This document shows positions 1 through 15,181 of a DNA stretch of 64,000 nt, piece after piece (the stretch's first letter is position 1; every line of letters starts with the position of its first letter). The notes beneath the pieces are model-generated. The model did no database searches and was not told the origin of the DNA. It saw nothing but the letters and a program-made list of their open reading frames with translations. A program made the translations under genes and the position numbers. The stretch is from Syngnathus acus (Eukaryota > Chordata > Actinopteri > Syngnathiformes > Syngnathidae). The DNA is taken from assembly GCF_901709675.1 (NCBI RefSeq), contig NC_051101.1, forward strand, positions 6,220,501 through 6,284,500, written 5' to 3'.

Positions 1-538
1 CTTTTAATATATTTTTTTAAATATTTGACCAGTTTTTACTCGTCTGATTTGAAAACGAATTGTCAGTTTGTTTTGTAGCTTTTACTGTATATAATATGAG
101 GTGCTCTGACTACAATGCAGCCTGCGAAAAAAACAAGTTTGACACCCCTGCTGTACAGAAAGGAGTACAATTTGATCCAAATTATTTCTGTGCATTTGAC
201 AACAAAACGTTGAGAATATGAAATATCTGTATGCATCGACCTCTAGAGTACTGTTGCTGTAGCTTTAATCTTTCCAGTATTTAGACTGGGTTGTACTATT
301 TTTAACCAATGGGGTGCGTGTTCTATTTTTATCCCAAGTTGTAATTGGCTATCAGCAATGTCACTCTGATGTATCGCGTTAGGACACCTTCCAAAAATAT
401 GTTCTATTTAAGTCCACACAGAAAGGTTGCCAGGGCACAGCCCCTCAATGCCTATCTCGGGTATCCAACTATCCACACGGGGAGTTAGATGATTTGTGAT
501 GAGACTTTCTGTTTTCAACCTCGCCCTGGAAGCAAGAC
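1..538. other. Region upstream of the oxr1 short-isoform exon
   Basis: No coding exon is recognisable here. The stretch up to about 538 is the 5' flank of the putative first exon of the short oxr1 isoform. If the locus also makes the long LysM-containing isoform, its upstream exons lie to the left of this window or went unrecognised. No convincing TATA box or CpG-rich core was seen. Confidence 0.4.
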
Positions 539-595
539 ATGTTTTCTAGGAGGGTGAAGGGCCAAGAGAAACAACTGGCACCTAAGTATACACGT
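539..595 (+). other. oxr1: Candidate alternative first coding exon of the oxr1 short isoform
   Basis: An ATG at 539 is the first in its frame after an in-frame stop at 500-502. It opens 19 codons ending in PKYTR, followed by a GTATGT donor at 596. The exon ends in phase 0, as exon 2998-3078 requires. Vertebrate OXR1 short isoforms, as I remember them, start with a small basic exon ending in KYT just before VVS. The match is short, so transcript evidence would settle it. Confidence 0.42.
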
Positions 596-3500
596 GTATG
601 TTATTTGTTGTTTACTCCATGAATATGCGTTCTGCTCTTACGCCGTTGTGGTTCGAGAGCGACGCTAGCTTGTTAGCAAAGCTAACTAGCACGCTAGCAA
701 ATCAGCCGGTCGGTTTTTGATCTGTCACTTTTACATAGAAAGTGGTGGACCCTGTTTGGGGGCCGCTTTATCTGTCCGCATATCAGAGCGAATCCACACG
801 CGAGAGCTGTCAGAAAGTTTGTTGAGTATAATGATCCCATTGACTATGCTACGATGTTGCCAGGAGCTTGGAAGTTGTCATTTCCTCATATTTGACGCGC
901 ACCTAACACAGTTACTGTGGAATATTATGGATCATAAAGAGTGCAAATTGGCTAAACTTTGCTTCTGCGTGTAAACAAACCTACATGGGTGTCAGTCAAC
1001 TGAACAAAAGTGTGGATTTGGTTTATTTGTGCATTGTATGCCTCATGATGGCTAAATTGTTTGTGAATTGTTGTACGCCTTGTGCCCTGAGGAAGCTTGC
1101 TTGTGACCTTCAGCTTCAAGGTTATCTTTCTCATGGTAGCGTGAACCTTATTTTGCATCAGTGATTTGATTTTAAGAAAAATTCTTTCCTCTGTTGAGGT
1201 ATGAAAAATATATTTTTTTAAAGTGTGATTTGTTTTAGTCATGATTGATGAATACATTTAATTAATGAGAATTGATCTAATGTTTATCAATAAGAATTAC
1301 AGTAATTGTCTCTTATGAAGAATTAGTGTTTTTGCAAATGTTTTCAATTGATAATTAACATATATCAATGTCGGTTTGCTTGGTAAAATGACTATCACAG
1401 GTACAGTGAACTTAAAACTGAACCCATGACACATTTAAAAAAAAAAAGAATCAGTGGTTTCGAGATTCACTACATTTTGTCCCTCCCAATGCACATTTAC
1501 AATATTTCTTTCATACCGCTTCTCACACTCTCGCTTCCAAATGATTTAGTTGGCTGACTTCAAGTTGTTTGTCGTTCCTACTGACACATAAAACAAAAGA
1601 GAATCAAACATTGTATGGGTTGAAATTCACCCTAAAACTGAAAGATGAAACAAAAGTACAATTAAGAAGCATATATGTAAACACCAGAATGTTCAACCCA
1701 ACCATCGTATTCAGTCTGTGAAGTTTGAACAAACGTGCAAATATGATGCTAATGGATGCAAATTTGCTTGTTTGCCGACATGCTTGCATTTGAAAATTTG
1801 AGCTCGAAGCTGCATCACATCACAAACAGCCAGGTGGCATTGAAAATGTACTTTGTGACGATACCATTCAGCATTAGCCAAAGTTTTTGCACAACCATGG
1901 ACCACCTGATTGACTAATCGGTGCCCGTAACGTGATATGAGACTTTGTCCCCTTCCACTTGTACTGTTGCATTCAAATATTGCTTTGTAAGATTGAAGAT
2001 ATGTTCATTATCTTAGAATTAGTTTTAGGACTAAGCCCAAAAATATATTAGAAATAAGTACTGTATTTATTGTCAAGACAGACATAGTTTGGTCATCAGT
2101 AGTCTTTATTAAGTGGTAAAAGTGTAACGCTTATTAACTGAAGGTAATTTGGACCAAGGTGCTCGACAGTTGACATGACTGAAGTGCCTTCAGCTGCTCA
2201 TGAAGTGAGACTCGAATGCATTTTTTATGAGAATGGTAGTTAACTTCTTAACTGCATTATTGGCAGTTGTAAAGCGAGTCCTTGTCACCAACAAAGAAAT
2301 TGCTAATGGGCCACAAACATTGGCAGGGTCTATAAGGAACTAGAAGCAATGAATTTGTGACTGTTTTCTGACAGTGTTTGTTTTTCTGCAATATGCCAGG
2401 CTATAAAAACCTGGCATTTGAACAGGTGTGTGTAGACTTCTTATAGCCACTGTTGCAGCGCTCTCACGGTCTTGTCTCGTTGTACAGGTGGGGCAAGGTA
2501 ACCTCAGCAAAATATTTCAGTTTAGAATCTCATACTTTAAAGTTTGCAATGCCAGTAACCCCCACCCCTCCCCCCTTGAAAATTCCGTGCTCCTTTTGTT
2601 CAATAACTAAATGAATGAATGGCCAGGTGACCAAAGATGTTGCTATATAGCAACTAAAATGCAAATTCGGCAATACGGGCTCTGCGTTTGTGAACTAGTT
2701 TCCCTTTTTGAAGATATGTTGTGGATGGACCAGTTTTTCCTTTTGCATTGGTTGTCAAGTAGGTTTAGCTTGTCTTTCTCTTGTTTTGTTAGTTTGTATA
2801 ATCTATTTTAACGGAACTCTAAATTGAACCTTTTAAACATATTACACAAACATGCAAAATGTCCCCAATCATCAAAGTCAGACCTGTTGCACTGCAGTGC
2901 TTCATGCACATATGGGACTTCAGAAACCCTGCGTCATTGCCAGTAATAGACCTGGCAGCGTTTTATGTTCTACCTGTTCCTGTCTTTGTACTACCAGGTA
3001 GTGTCTATGACGGAGTACCACCGTCGCATCGACGCTCTAAACAGCGAAGATCTGCGCTCACTCTGCAAAAGACTTCAGGTGCCCAGACCAGCTCTGTCTG
3101 CCCGCCCACTCTATAATGTGGCCAGCTCTACCTACTGTCCCTGCCAACAAAGTCTCCAGCAGACTGCACACTCCCGCAGTCGCCCCCCCGTTGCACACAA
3201 ATGCATTGGCAAACCAAATTCTGTCACTACTTTAAGAAAATATTTCAATACGTTTTCTGAAGCGCATAAAATTTATTCAAACCAGGTTTTGAAGCAACTT
3301 TCCGAGCGGTCGCTGAAAACATTTATTATCATTTGAGCGCAGAGAAGTTGACTCTTATCTTCTTGTGACAGGCTTTCCTTTCTAATGTTTCCAAGCAGTC
3401 TGCGTAGCTAGTCATTACTAGCTATTCTGTTAAATACTTTTGTTTATATGTACATTATATATTTGTGACACACAAAGGTGGTCAAGGAAATTCCATTAGA

Positions 3501-6500
3501 AAGCTGTGTTGGATGCTTCAATGAGCTGTTCCTGCTAGATTGCCTCCTGGTCAAAGTAGCAGTAGCTGCAGTAAATGTGGTGGTCTTAAAACAACTGTGA
3601 GTAGTCCCATCCATCTCCCAAATACTCTCTGGATGGAATCTGGGACATTTATCCTTATTGTTGATGTGCAATGCGCTGACTGGTGCTTGTTGTTGTAGAT
3701 CACTACCAAAGAGGAGGTGAACTCCAAGCATGACACGTCCATCAAAACTGAACTGGAGCCCGAAACGTTCAAACCAAACCTCAGAGAGCCAAGCGATCTC
3801 CTGGAGGCTGATCAAATTGAGAAGGTATCGTGCCCGCTGCAGTTTTGCATACACAAACATCAGCTCATAACTGTCAGCAAAGTAGGACACTGTCGAACCT
3901 TCAAGTAACAAAATGTCTTCTGAGAAAGGCAGCTTTTCTTTGCTTTTGTAAGCAGGTTTTCCACATGGGAATTAACACAAATACAAGGAGCAATTCCAAT
4001 GAAGTTGCGATGTTGTGTAAGAGAGAATATTTGGGGAAAAAATACAGTTCACCAGTTTGAACATTAAATATCTTAATTATGTAGTCCGTTCAATTGACTA
4101 TAGAAGATATATAGCACATATAGAATATGCAAATCATTTTTTCCACTTTTACGTTTTCCATAACGTCCCAACTTGACTGAAATTGGGCTTGTAGAAAAAT
4201 ATCTGTTCAACAGTGTTCCCCTCCTCCTCCTCCTTGTCAACTATGGGGTTCTGTACTTATTAAGTCACAAGTGGAAAACTAACGCAACACCACATTTTAA
4301 GTCACAAGTGGGAAACTAACGCAATACCACAGCCATACTTCTAATCGGGTGACATTTCATGCTCGAGTGGTCGTCAGCTTATAAACATAAAGTTTGAAGT
4401 CTATTTTCTGATGTTCTCACCTCTTGTTAAGACCAGTCCGTCCGTCCTTTGGGAGAGCAGCAATTAGCAAATAAGCTGAATAAAAAGATAAACATGTGCT
4501 TGTTAATTCATGATGTGCGCTGTGGACTTGCATGATGCATGAAGTCAGTTTTGTAGGTCTTTAGAGACACATTCACCCAAATGGTCTTTCTCTGCTGTAG
4601 AACTGATTGCGAACGGTCACTCTTGAACACGAGTTTAGTAATACACATTAACCCTTCTAACCTTTCTTGCGCATCAGGAAATAAACAATTACACGCCTGC
4701 TCTCTGCACCACCGCTTTGTGTTCAGTGGATGCTGGTGCTGGGTAATCGTCAGCAGTGTAGATGTAACAAGGAACTTTTAGGTGACCTGAGGACTGGCCT
4801 GCCCAAATACAGAAAGAGAGAAGATAGTTTGACAACAATAATGACACTGCTGAAGTGGCGAGTCCCTCTGATGTGACAGTTGACAGATGGCTGAAAACGT
4901 GGAAAAGCTGAAACATGCTGTACCAGAATGCAGATAAGAAAAATAAATAATAATAATTCAGGATCAAAATCTGCATTAATTAATAACAGCCTGATGTCTC
5001 TAGGACTTTCAGCAGCCTAGTTTTGACATCAGAGCGATGTGACCAAATGCTTCTTACATACATGGTATGATATTTTGGGGCTTTGATTTGAAAAAGAAAG
5101 AAAAAAGAGATCTTGTGATATGGTATTTTTGTTACTAAATAACTGAGAATCTAGCAGAGCATCCAGGTCACCAGCAGAAAGCAAGACTGATATTGTATGC
5201 ATGTACAGATCTGGGTCACAAAGCCTGCGTGTTGCTGCATGTGTTGTAGCATGCATTTTCTTATACACACACACACACGCACGCATGCCCTGAAATGAGT
5301 CCCAGTTGGCACGTTGACCGATAGATTGCCAATATGCGACTTCCTGTAATCACCCGGTGGACGTAAGTCAGGCAGCGCAGAGGCGAGCCAAGTGGAGCCT
5401 CATCTGCTAGTGGCATCGTTTTCAAGCCGCTCATTATAGCGCCACTGGCAAAATGTGCTGAACCAACAAGAAGAGGCAACAAGAGAGAGTGAACACAGTG
5501 TTTGGAGGGAGGCTGTTGTACTATACACTAAAAAGTACATTTTATAGGATTTTTAGCTGAAGTCAAAAAAAGAAAGTTGCCAGTTCTGTGCGGTTATCAG
5601 TCAGCTTCGTTACTCTGCAAGGAGCAAAGTTGTTGATAAGCCTTCTGTGTGTCGGCAGCAGGCGCTCCCCCTTCCCTTTCTCCCAGGACATGAGTAGTCG
5701 TGTTACTCTTCTTTAAATGGCAGATGGTGTTGAAAGGTCGCTGCAGATGTAATAGAGCTTCGGTCGTTGTGGCCTTTTTAGGCTTTCATTGCCTTTTGTG
5801 CCTCTCCTTTCCTGTCACATAGCTTGCAAGGAATTTGCCACCACGCACCATCGGTTACCCGTGGACGCTTGCCTTTGGCACATCCAAACATGGCATGAGC
5901 ATCAAGACGCTGTACAGAACCATGCAGGGCCAGGACACCCCGGTGCTCATGGTCATTAAGGATAGTGACGGACAGGTACGCTAAGAAATCAACACAAGTT
6001 GAGTACACCGCTACAAAATTGGATGCCCTCAGTCTTGACCTTTTTTTTTTTTTAACCCCCCTCCTACAGGTTTTTGGTGCCCTCGCGTCGGAGCCCTTCA
6101 AAGTCAGCGATGGCTTTTATGGCACAGGAGAGACCTTCCTCTTCACCTTCAATCCAGAGTTTGAGGTAAATGCACTCGATTTATTACAGCGCTTCTTACA
6201 TTGAAATTGGCTGAAGATTTTATCATCAAACGTTTCATCATGTGTAAGCCGCAGCTGTAAAAAGCTGAAGCATGTTTAAAGATGGAGCCTTACATGCATC
6301 CACTGCACACCTACTTGCCAGGCTACCGCCTGATGACTCACAACTTGAACAGCTGACAACGTAGCATTTAGCTGGGCGGGCTTGTGCTTTGTTTTGTTTT
6401 CCTCGAGGACCTCAAGGGGAATTGGGCCTCTCAAGCAGGGCTTTCCCAAGTAGATGAGAGGTGCCAGCTCTTGATTTTCTCCTACCCCTGATCTGAAGGG

Positions 6501-7348
6501 AAATGGAGAAAAAAAAAAAAAACTTGAATGTTCTTATACATTTAGTGCTAGAATGATCGCGCTTGCCAGTTAAGAATGGTACAAAAAGAAATGCAAGGCA
6601 CATTACAATGTGACTCATCTGTGCAGTTCTCACTCATCATATCTTAGGAGGGTGGTCACATTTTTATATTCCAAAATATTTACAGTGATTAACAGCAACT
6701 GTCTGGAAATGGCATCCCTTAGAGCTCTCTATATGTACATAAGAACTTTGTGATTGGTATCTATTAATATAAATCATTTTTCACAGATTGGGAAGAATTT
6801 GTGACTTTAAATGTTATGTGTTTGTGTGTGAATATGAATAATTTCAAGGACATTTGACATCATGCATACGTAAACTAAATCGTTTAACTTTAGGAGGCTT
6901 TGAGTGTGTTAAACTTTGTTGTCCGCAAGATCTGATGTTTATTCAGGTGGCACATAGGTTGTCAATGAGTTCATGAGTGTCGCAAAGAGCTTATTAAACA
7001 ATGTCAACAAGCCTATGTCATGCAATATCATCTGATATATGCACTATTGTGTCTACGACAGGTGTACAAATGGACGGGTGACAACATGTTCTTCATCAAG
7101 GGAGATATGGACTCCTTAGCTTTTGGTGGTGGAAGGTGAGATTCACCCCGACCCCCCCAGAAAAAGCTTTGCGCTGTGGGAAACCCTGCAAACTAATTTT
7201 ATTCTCTCCTAGTGGCGAGTTTGGCCTCTGGCTGGATGGAGACCTTTACCACGGCAGGAGTCACTCATGCAAAACATTTGGGAACCCCATGCTGTCTAAA
7301 AAGGAAGATTTCTATGTGCAGGACATAGAGATCTGGGCTTTTGAGTAA
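539..7348 (+). CDS. oxr1: Oxidation resistance protein 1, TLDc-domain (short) isoform
   Basis: Coding exons: 539-595 (tentative first exon), 2998-3078, 3699-3824, 5823-5975, 6070-6165, 7062-7135 and 7213-7348, with stop TAA at 7346-7348. They total 723 nt, or 240 aa. The six later exons encode the whole C-terminal TLDc domain, including VVSMTEYHRRIDALN, TLYRTMQGQDTPVLMVIKD, FKVSDGFYGTGETF, WTGDNMFFIKGDMDSLAFGG and the terminal KKEDFYVQDIEIWAFE. TLDc proteins protect cells, neurons especially, from oxidative damage, and several bind and regulate the V-ATPase. The DIEIWAFE end and the MTEYHRRID segment fit OXR1 better than its paralogue NCOA7. The long isoform's N-terminal LysM and GRAM-like exons are not in the window. 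Splice phases agree at every junction. Whether this is the fish a or b copy cannot be told. The family call is very secure; the first exon is much less so. Confidence 0.9.
596..2997 (+). other. oxr1 first intron (no other features recognised)
   Basis: AT-rich intron sequence between the tentative first exon and the first certain TLDc exon. Small open frames on both strands show no splice-compatible conservation or known domain. No repeats of note were seen beyond short A/T runs. Confidence 0.4.
4261..4332. repeat. Tandem duplication, about 37-bp unit, in an oxr1 intron
   Basis: Two direct copies, starting at 4261 and 4298, share taagtcacaagtgg and aaactaacgcaa with a few substitutions. Confidence 0.7.
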
Positions 7349-8925
7349 CAACATGGGGTGCACCACTGGGGAAACAGACAAGTCCTGAATTAAGGCAGAG
7401 TGAGGAGCGGTCCTCCCTAGAACAATGGCAACGTCCCAACCTTAACTGCACATTACAGGGGGCTCCCCCGGCCGGAAGCCCGCTATCGGACGCTTGTTGT
7501 GCATTACTTCTGCAGTTACTCTGGAGCTTTTTATTTTCACCCTTTGTGAAAAACTACCTTTGTGTGTATCTTATTATGGCCTCGTGCAGCATCTTTGCAG
7601 CGTAGGTGGGGAGAGTGGAAAGTCAATGTAAAAGGGATCACAAAGGGGACTGCGCCGTGCCATCCTATTGGTCCAGACAGGTGACCCCAGCAGCCACTCA
7701 GCTTGGAGAGTGAACGAGGAAGCAGAGAAAAACACATTCCTATCCACGCGGTGATAACAAAGCAAGTGATAACAGAAGGAAAAACGGGGTGTACTCTATT
7801 GTGAAGTTGCAGATGAGGGATTTGGCTCGTTGAGCTTGTTACATTTAGTTTTCCTCCCACAGTCCAATTCCAGGTGGTCCTCTTGAGGCTAAACTTCTAG
7901 CGTATCTTGTGCGTGATAGTCCTCCTGTCGTTCACTGTCCTAGCACACCATCTGAAAGCACATAGCTATAACCAGATCAGCCATCGTCGTAATGTTCTGT
8001 TCAGTGGGTGTACGTGTGAGTCCAGCTAACACCGGCTGTACTGTTAGTAGACAGTAAACGTGTTGCAATAGATTTTGTGGAATATGCAAATAACTGTCCT
8101 GTGACCTCAACTAGCCCCCGCCGGGGGCCCGCGGCACTTTGGCTGCCATCCGTGGAGCTTTCAAGAGAGGAACGTGGAAAGCTCTTACGTCTTGATACAC
8201 AATTGCTGTTCCGGCATCCAGTTGAAAAGCCTGAGACGTGCTAAGCCGTTTTACATGCATATATGACAATTATATATTGGTATGTATGATTATATAGGGC
8301 TGTATATAATCATATATATATATTGCTGTTAAGTGTGACAGTGATCTATTTGTGCTGACATTTCAGCTGTTACAATATAATGTATATTACCCTGTAAATG
8401 ATGCTATATACAGTAAATATATATGACCAAGTGTGGATTGGTGGGTTTGCTTCTAGCACTTTAATCTGGTGTAAAAGCGTCAAGGAGAGGCTTTTAGATT
8501 CTATTAGCAGTAGCTGTACAGTACTTTTTTCGTTTCGATCCATATGATGTTCACTGTTAGTAGAAAGCTTGCTGCTACCAATATCAAGATTATGCCCTAA
8601 CACTCTGTGTCTAAACGGAGGGCCACGCTGAGGTCGGAAGTGGGGTGGAATGTGGTTCATAGCAGTAGGGGGATTCTCTGCTCCTGGGCTGCCAGGTGAT
8701 TCTCCGACGGGTAGGTAGAGATGCTAGCAGACTGACTGAGATGCTGCCTAACCCTTACCCAAGGGCCCTTCACCCCACAGCCACCCTTCTCTGGTCTTTC
8801 GCACCAGTATTTGTGTCCTTGTGGAGAGCCACAGAGAATAATATGGATAAATCTTCCAATTATTTCACCTGAATACCATGTATCAGTGATGTATAAATTA
8901 ATAAAGATGAATTAATGGTTATAAC
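7349..8925 (+). other. oxr1: oxr1 3' untranslated region
   Basis: Non-coding sequence follows the oxr1 stop codon. The first good polyadenylation signal (AATAAA) is at 8900-8905, giving a 3'UTR of roughly 1.6 kb. No ORF in it looks real. Confidence 0.5.
8900..8905 (+). terminator. oxr1: oxr1 polyadenylation signal
   Basis: AATAAA on the + strand about 1.55 kb after the stop. It lies only about 60 bp from the opposite-strand signal that could end sqle. Confidence 0.5.
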
Positions 8926-8963
8926 CAGGGATATGTTGACATTCGTAGTCTTTCTTTGCATGT

Positions 8964-8969
8964 TTTATT
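8964..8969 (-). terminator. sqle: Candidate sqle polyadenylation signal
   Basis: TTTATT on the + strand reads AATAAA on the - strand, about 500 bp beyond the sqle stop codon. It would make the two convergent transcripts end almost on top of each other. Confidence 0.4.
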
Positions 8970-9469
8970 TAGTGCATATTTTATGGCTTGTAACTTTGAT
9001 TATTTTAGTCTTTTTGAAAGTTAGTCATTGAGCTGCCAGACGGATGATGAAAATGGTTGGACCACCAAAACACGACTGGCTATCGGACCACTTACCTGAA
9101 CTTATTTGTGACAGGTTGCTGCTTTCATATAAAAGTGGTTTAGGAAATAGATGGAATTGGTAAATCGAGTATTTTTTTTAAATCACATTACAAGTCGTTA
9201 CTTTTGAAAATGTTTGGAAATCCATCTGAACTTGAGGTTTTTATTTTAAAAGGGGTGTGTTCACAATATCCACAGTGTACTTCTACTACGTCCAGTCTGA
9301 AGAAAGAATTTTTTTTTTTCCCCAAAAGAAGATTGAAAGGCAAAGTCATCGTGCAAAAATCACAAAAAGTGTCCAATACAGAAACGTATGACAAGTACCA
9401 CTTTTTTTTGCAAAGTAGTGCTCAACAGTGACATTGTGTCTTGTCCCTGTGCACCCATGGGAGTGCCGT

Positions 9470-13651
<4,182 letters not shown>

Positions 13652-13985
13652 CTCGGAGTTTAAAAAAAAAGTTAATTAAATATTAAAAAACAGTTAGATT
13701 AAATATTGGCACCGTCACACCAACTTTAACTGTCGGTTGGGATCGGAGACGCATTAATATTCGTCCAATGTTCAATCAAAGTACTCCAACATAAGACGTC
13801 ACATTGGTAACTCATGTTAATTCTATAGTTTGCCAAATCGAGGGATGCTGAATATCATATGGCAATTCGAGAGACGCTGACTATTCGGATTGGACAGTTT
13901 TACAGAGCGCTCCCACCCCTCCTCCAATCAGATGAGACGCTCTAGTGAGCAGAGCTCACGCTATGTGCTGATTGGATTTCAGAAG
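13652..13985 (-). promoter_or_regulatory. sqle: sqle 5' flank with CCAAT boxes and an SRE-like site
   Basis: Just upstream of the sqle start codon. An SRE-like TCACACCAA sits at 13715-13723, with an inverted CCAAT (ATTGG) at 13705-13709 and further CCAAT motifs at 13764-13768 and around 13925-13975. SREBP-2 with NF-Y drives SQLE in mammals through such pairs. The SRE match is one base off the usual TCACNCCAC core, so this is a candidate only. Confidence 0.4.
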
Positions 13986-15181
13986 ACTCCACTCGCACGC
14001 CGATTGGCTCGCAGACTGTCGGGGATTATAGTATGATGTGATGTCAGGAGAAAGGTGCGCATACATTTCTGGAGCAAAACCAGGGTGACTCAAGTGTTGA
14101 AATTGCAAGTTGTTACGGATATCGAAGCTTGGACGTTGAACAAGGGCCATACACACCCAATGGGTGTCATTTGCCTTCCAAAGAAATAAATAAACTGATT
14201 ATATATGTATGTATACCAATACATATTTTTGACTCGTTTTATAGGTGTATTATCAGATTTTGAGTTGATAAATGACAGAAATTTGAGTTTAGTTTGAGGG
14301 CAATACAACAACCTAATGTCACTGACTTTGTGAAATGGCGAACAATGGCATTCTTCAATGGTCCTTTAAAAAGCACAATATAAAAGGTAATAAAGCAAAA
14401 TGTTTTTCTTTAAAATGCAAAGATGGGACAACTACGAAATCAAACACAAATCAAAGACAAATCAAATCTAAAGGTCAAATTGTACCCTAAAAAAAACCCA
14501 AAATAAATCAGAGCGAGATCACATACTGAAATATATCACAGCTTTGGGGATGCCAAACAACTCAAAACATGAAAGCAAGGAGTACAGGTTTCATTTATTA
14601 AATCATTTTAATCTTTAAAAGAAATCCACATACACTGAGCTCCTAAGCAGAAGTGGTTCAGAGGGTGGTATGTAATGAATGACTTTGAATTAAAAATGGG
14701 AAATGATATTGTTCAAATACTTTTTAATGGAAAGGGCTCAAATCTATCCCATCGTGCAGGCCAAAGAAACTCATTAGTCAAGAAAAATTACTCCAAAATT
14801 ACTCCAAAATGATTAGTCTGAGAATTATTAGACATGTTTACTTCTGCACATTCAGGAAACTATGCAACCATTGCTCTGTATTAAATAGAAAATACAATTT
14901 GAAAGGATAACAGCAGCATGTGCTGGACCCAATTGAATGTCCATGAACTTGTACTGTGAATGTGTTTGTATCACTTTTCATAACATTAATTGAGCTAGCT
15001 AATAAACAACAATAAAGGAGCATTTAATGTGCTTTTAATGTTCTGCATCACACCCAGGACTGTCTTACTATTATAAACAAGATAATTACATGGTACAATC
15101 AACTTAATGTGCTCTTTGAGCTTTGAGGAGTGGATTTAACACAATTTAATTACTTTGTTTTCAATGAGCAAGGATGACTCT
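13986..15181. other. Intergenic region between sqle and the xylose isomerase gene
   Basis: AT-rich spacer with no coding frame I can support. It should contain the 3'UTR of the xylose isomerase transcript. A - strand AATAAA (TTTATT on +) lies near 14593. Confidence 0.4.

Noticed and set aside
2965-3336. A 123-codon + strand ORF
   Set aside because: Only its first part in another frame is real (the oxr1 exon 2998-3078). The rest reads through the intron.
539-7348. Assignment as ncoa7 instead of oxr1
   Set aside because: The C-terminus DIEIWAFE and the VVSMTEYHRRIDALN segment fit OXR1. NCOA7 ends with a DLEVW-type motif.
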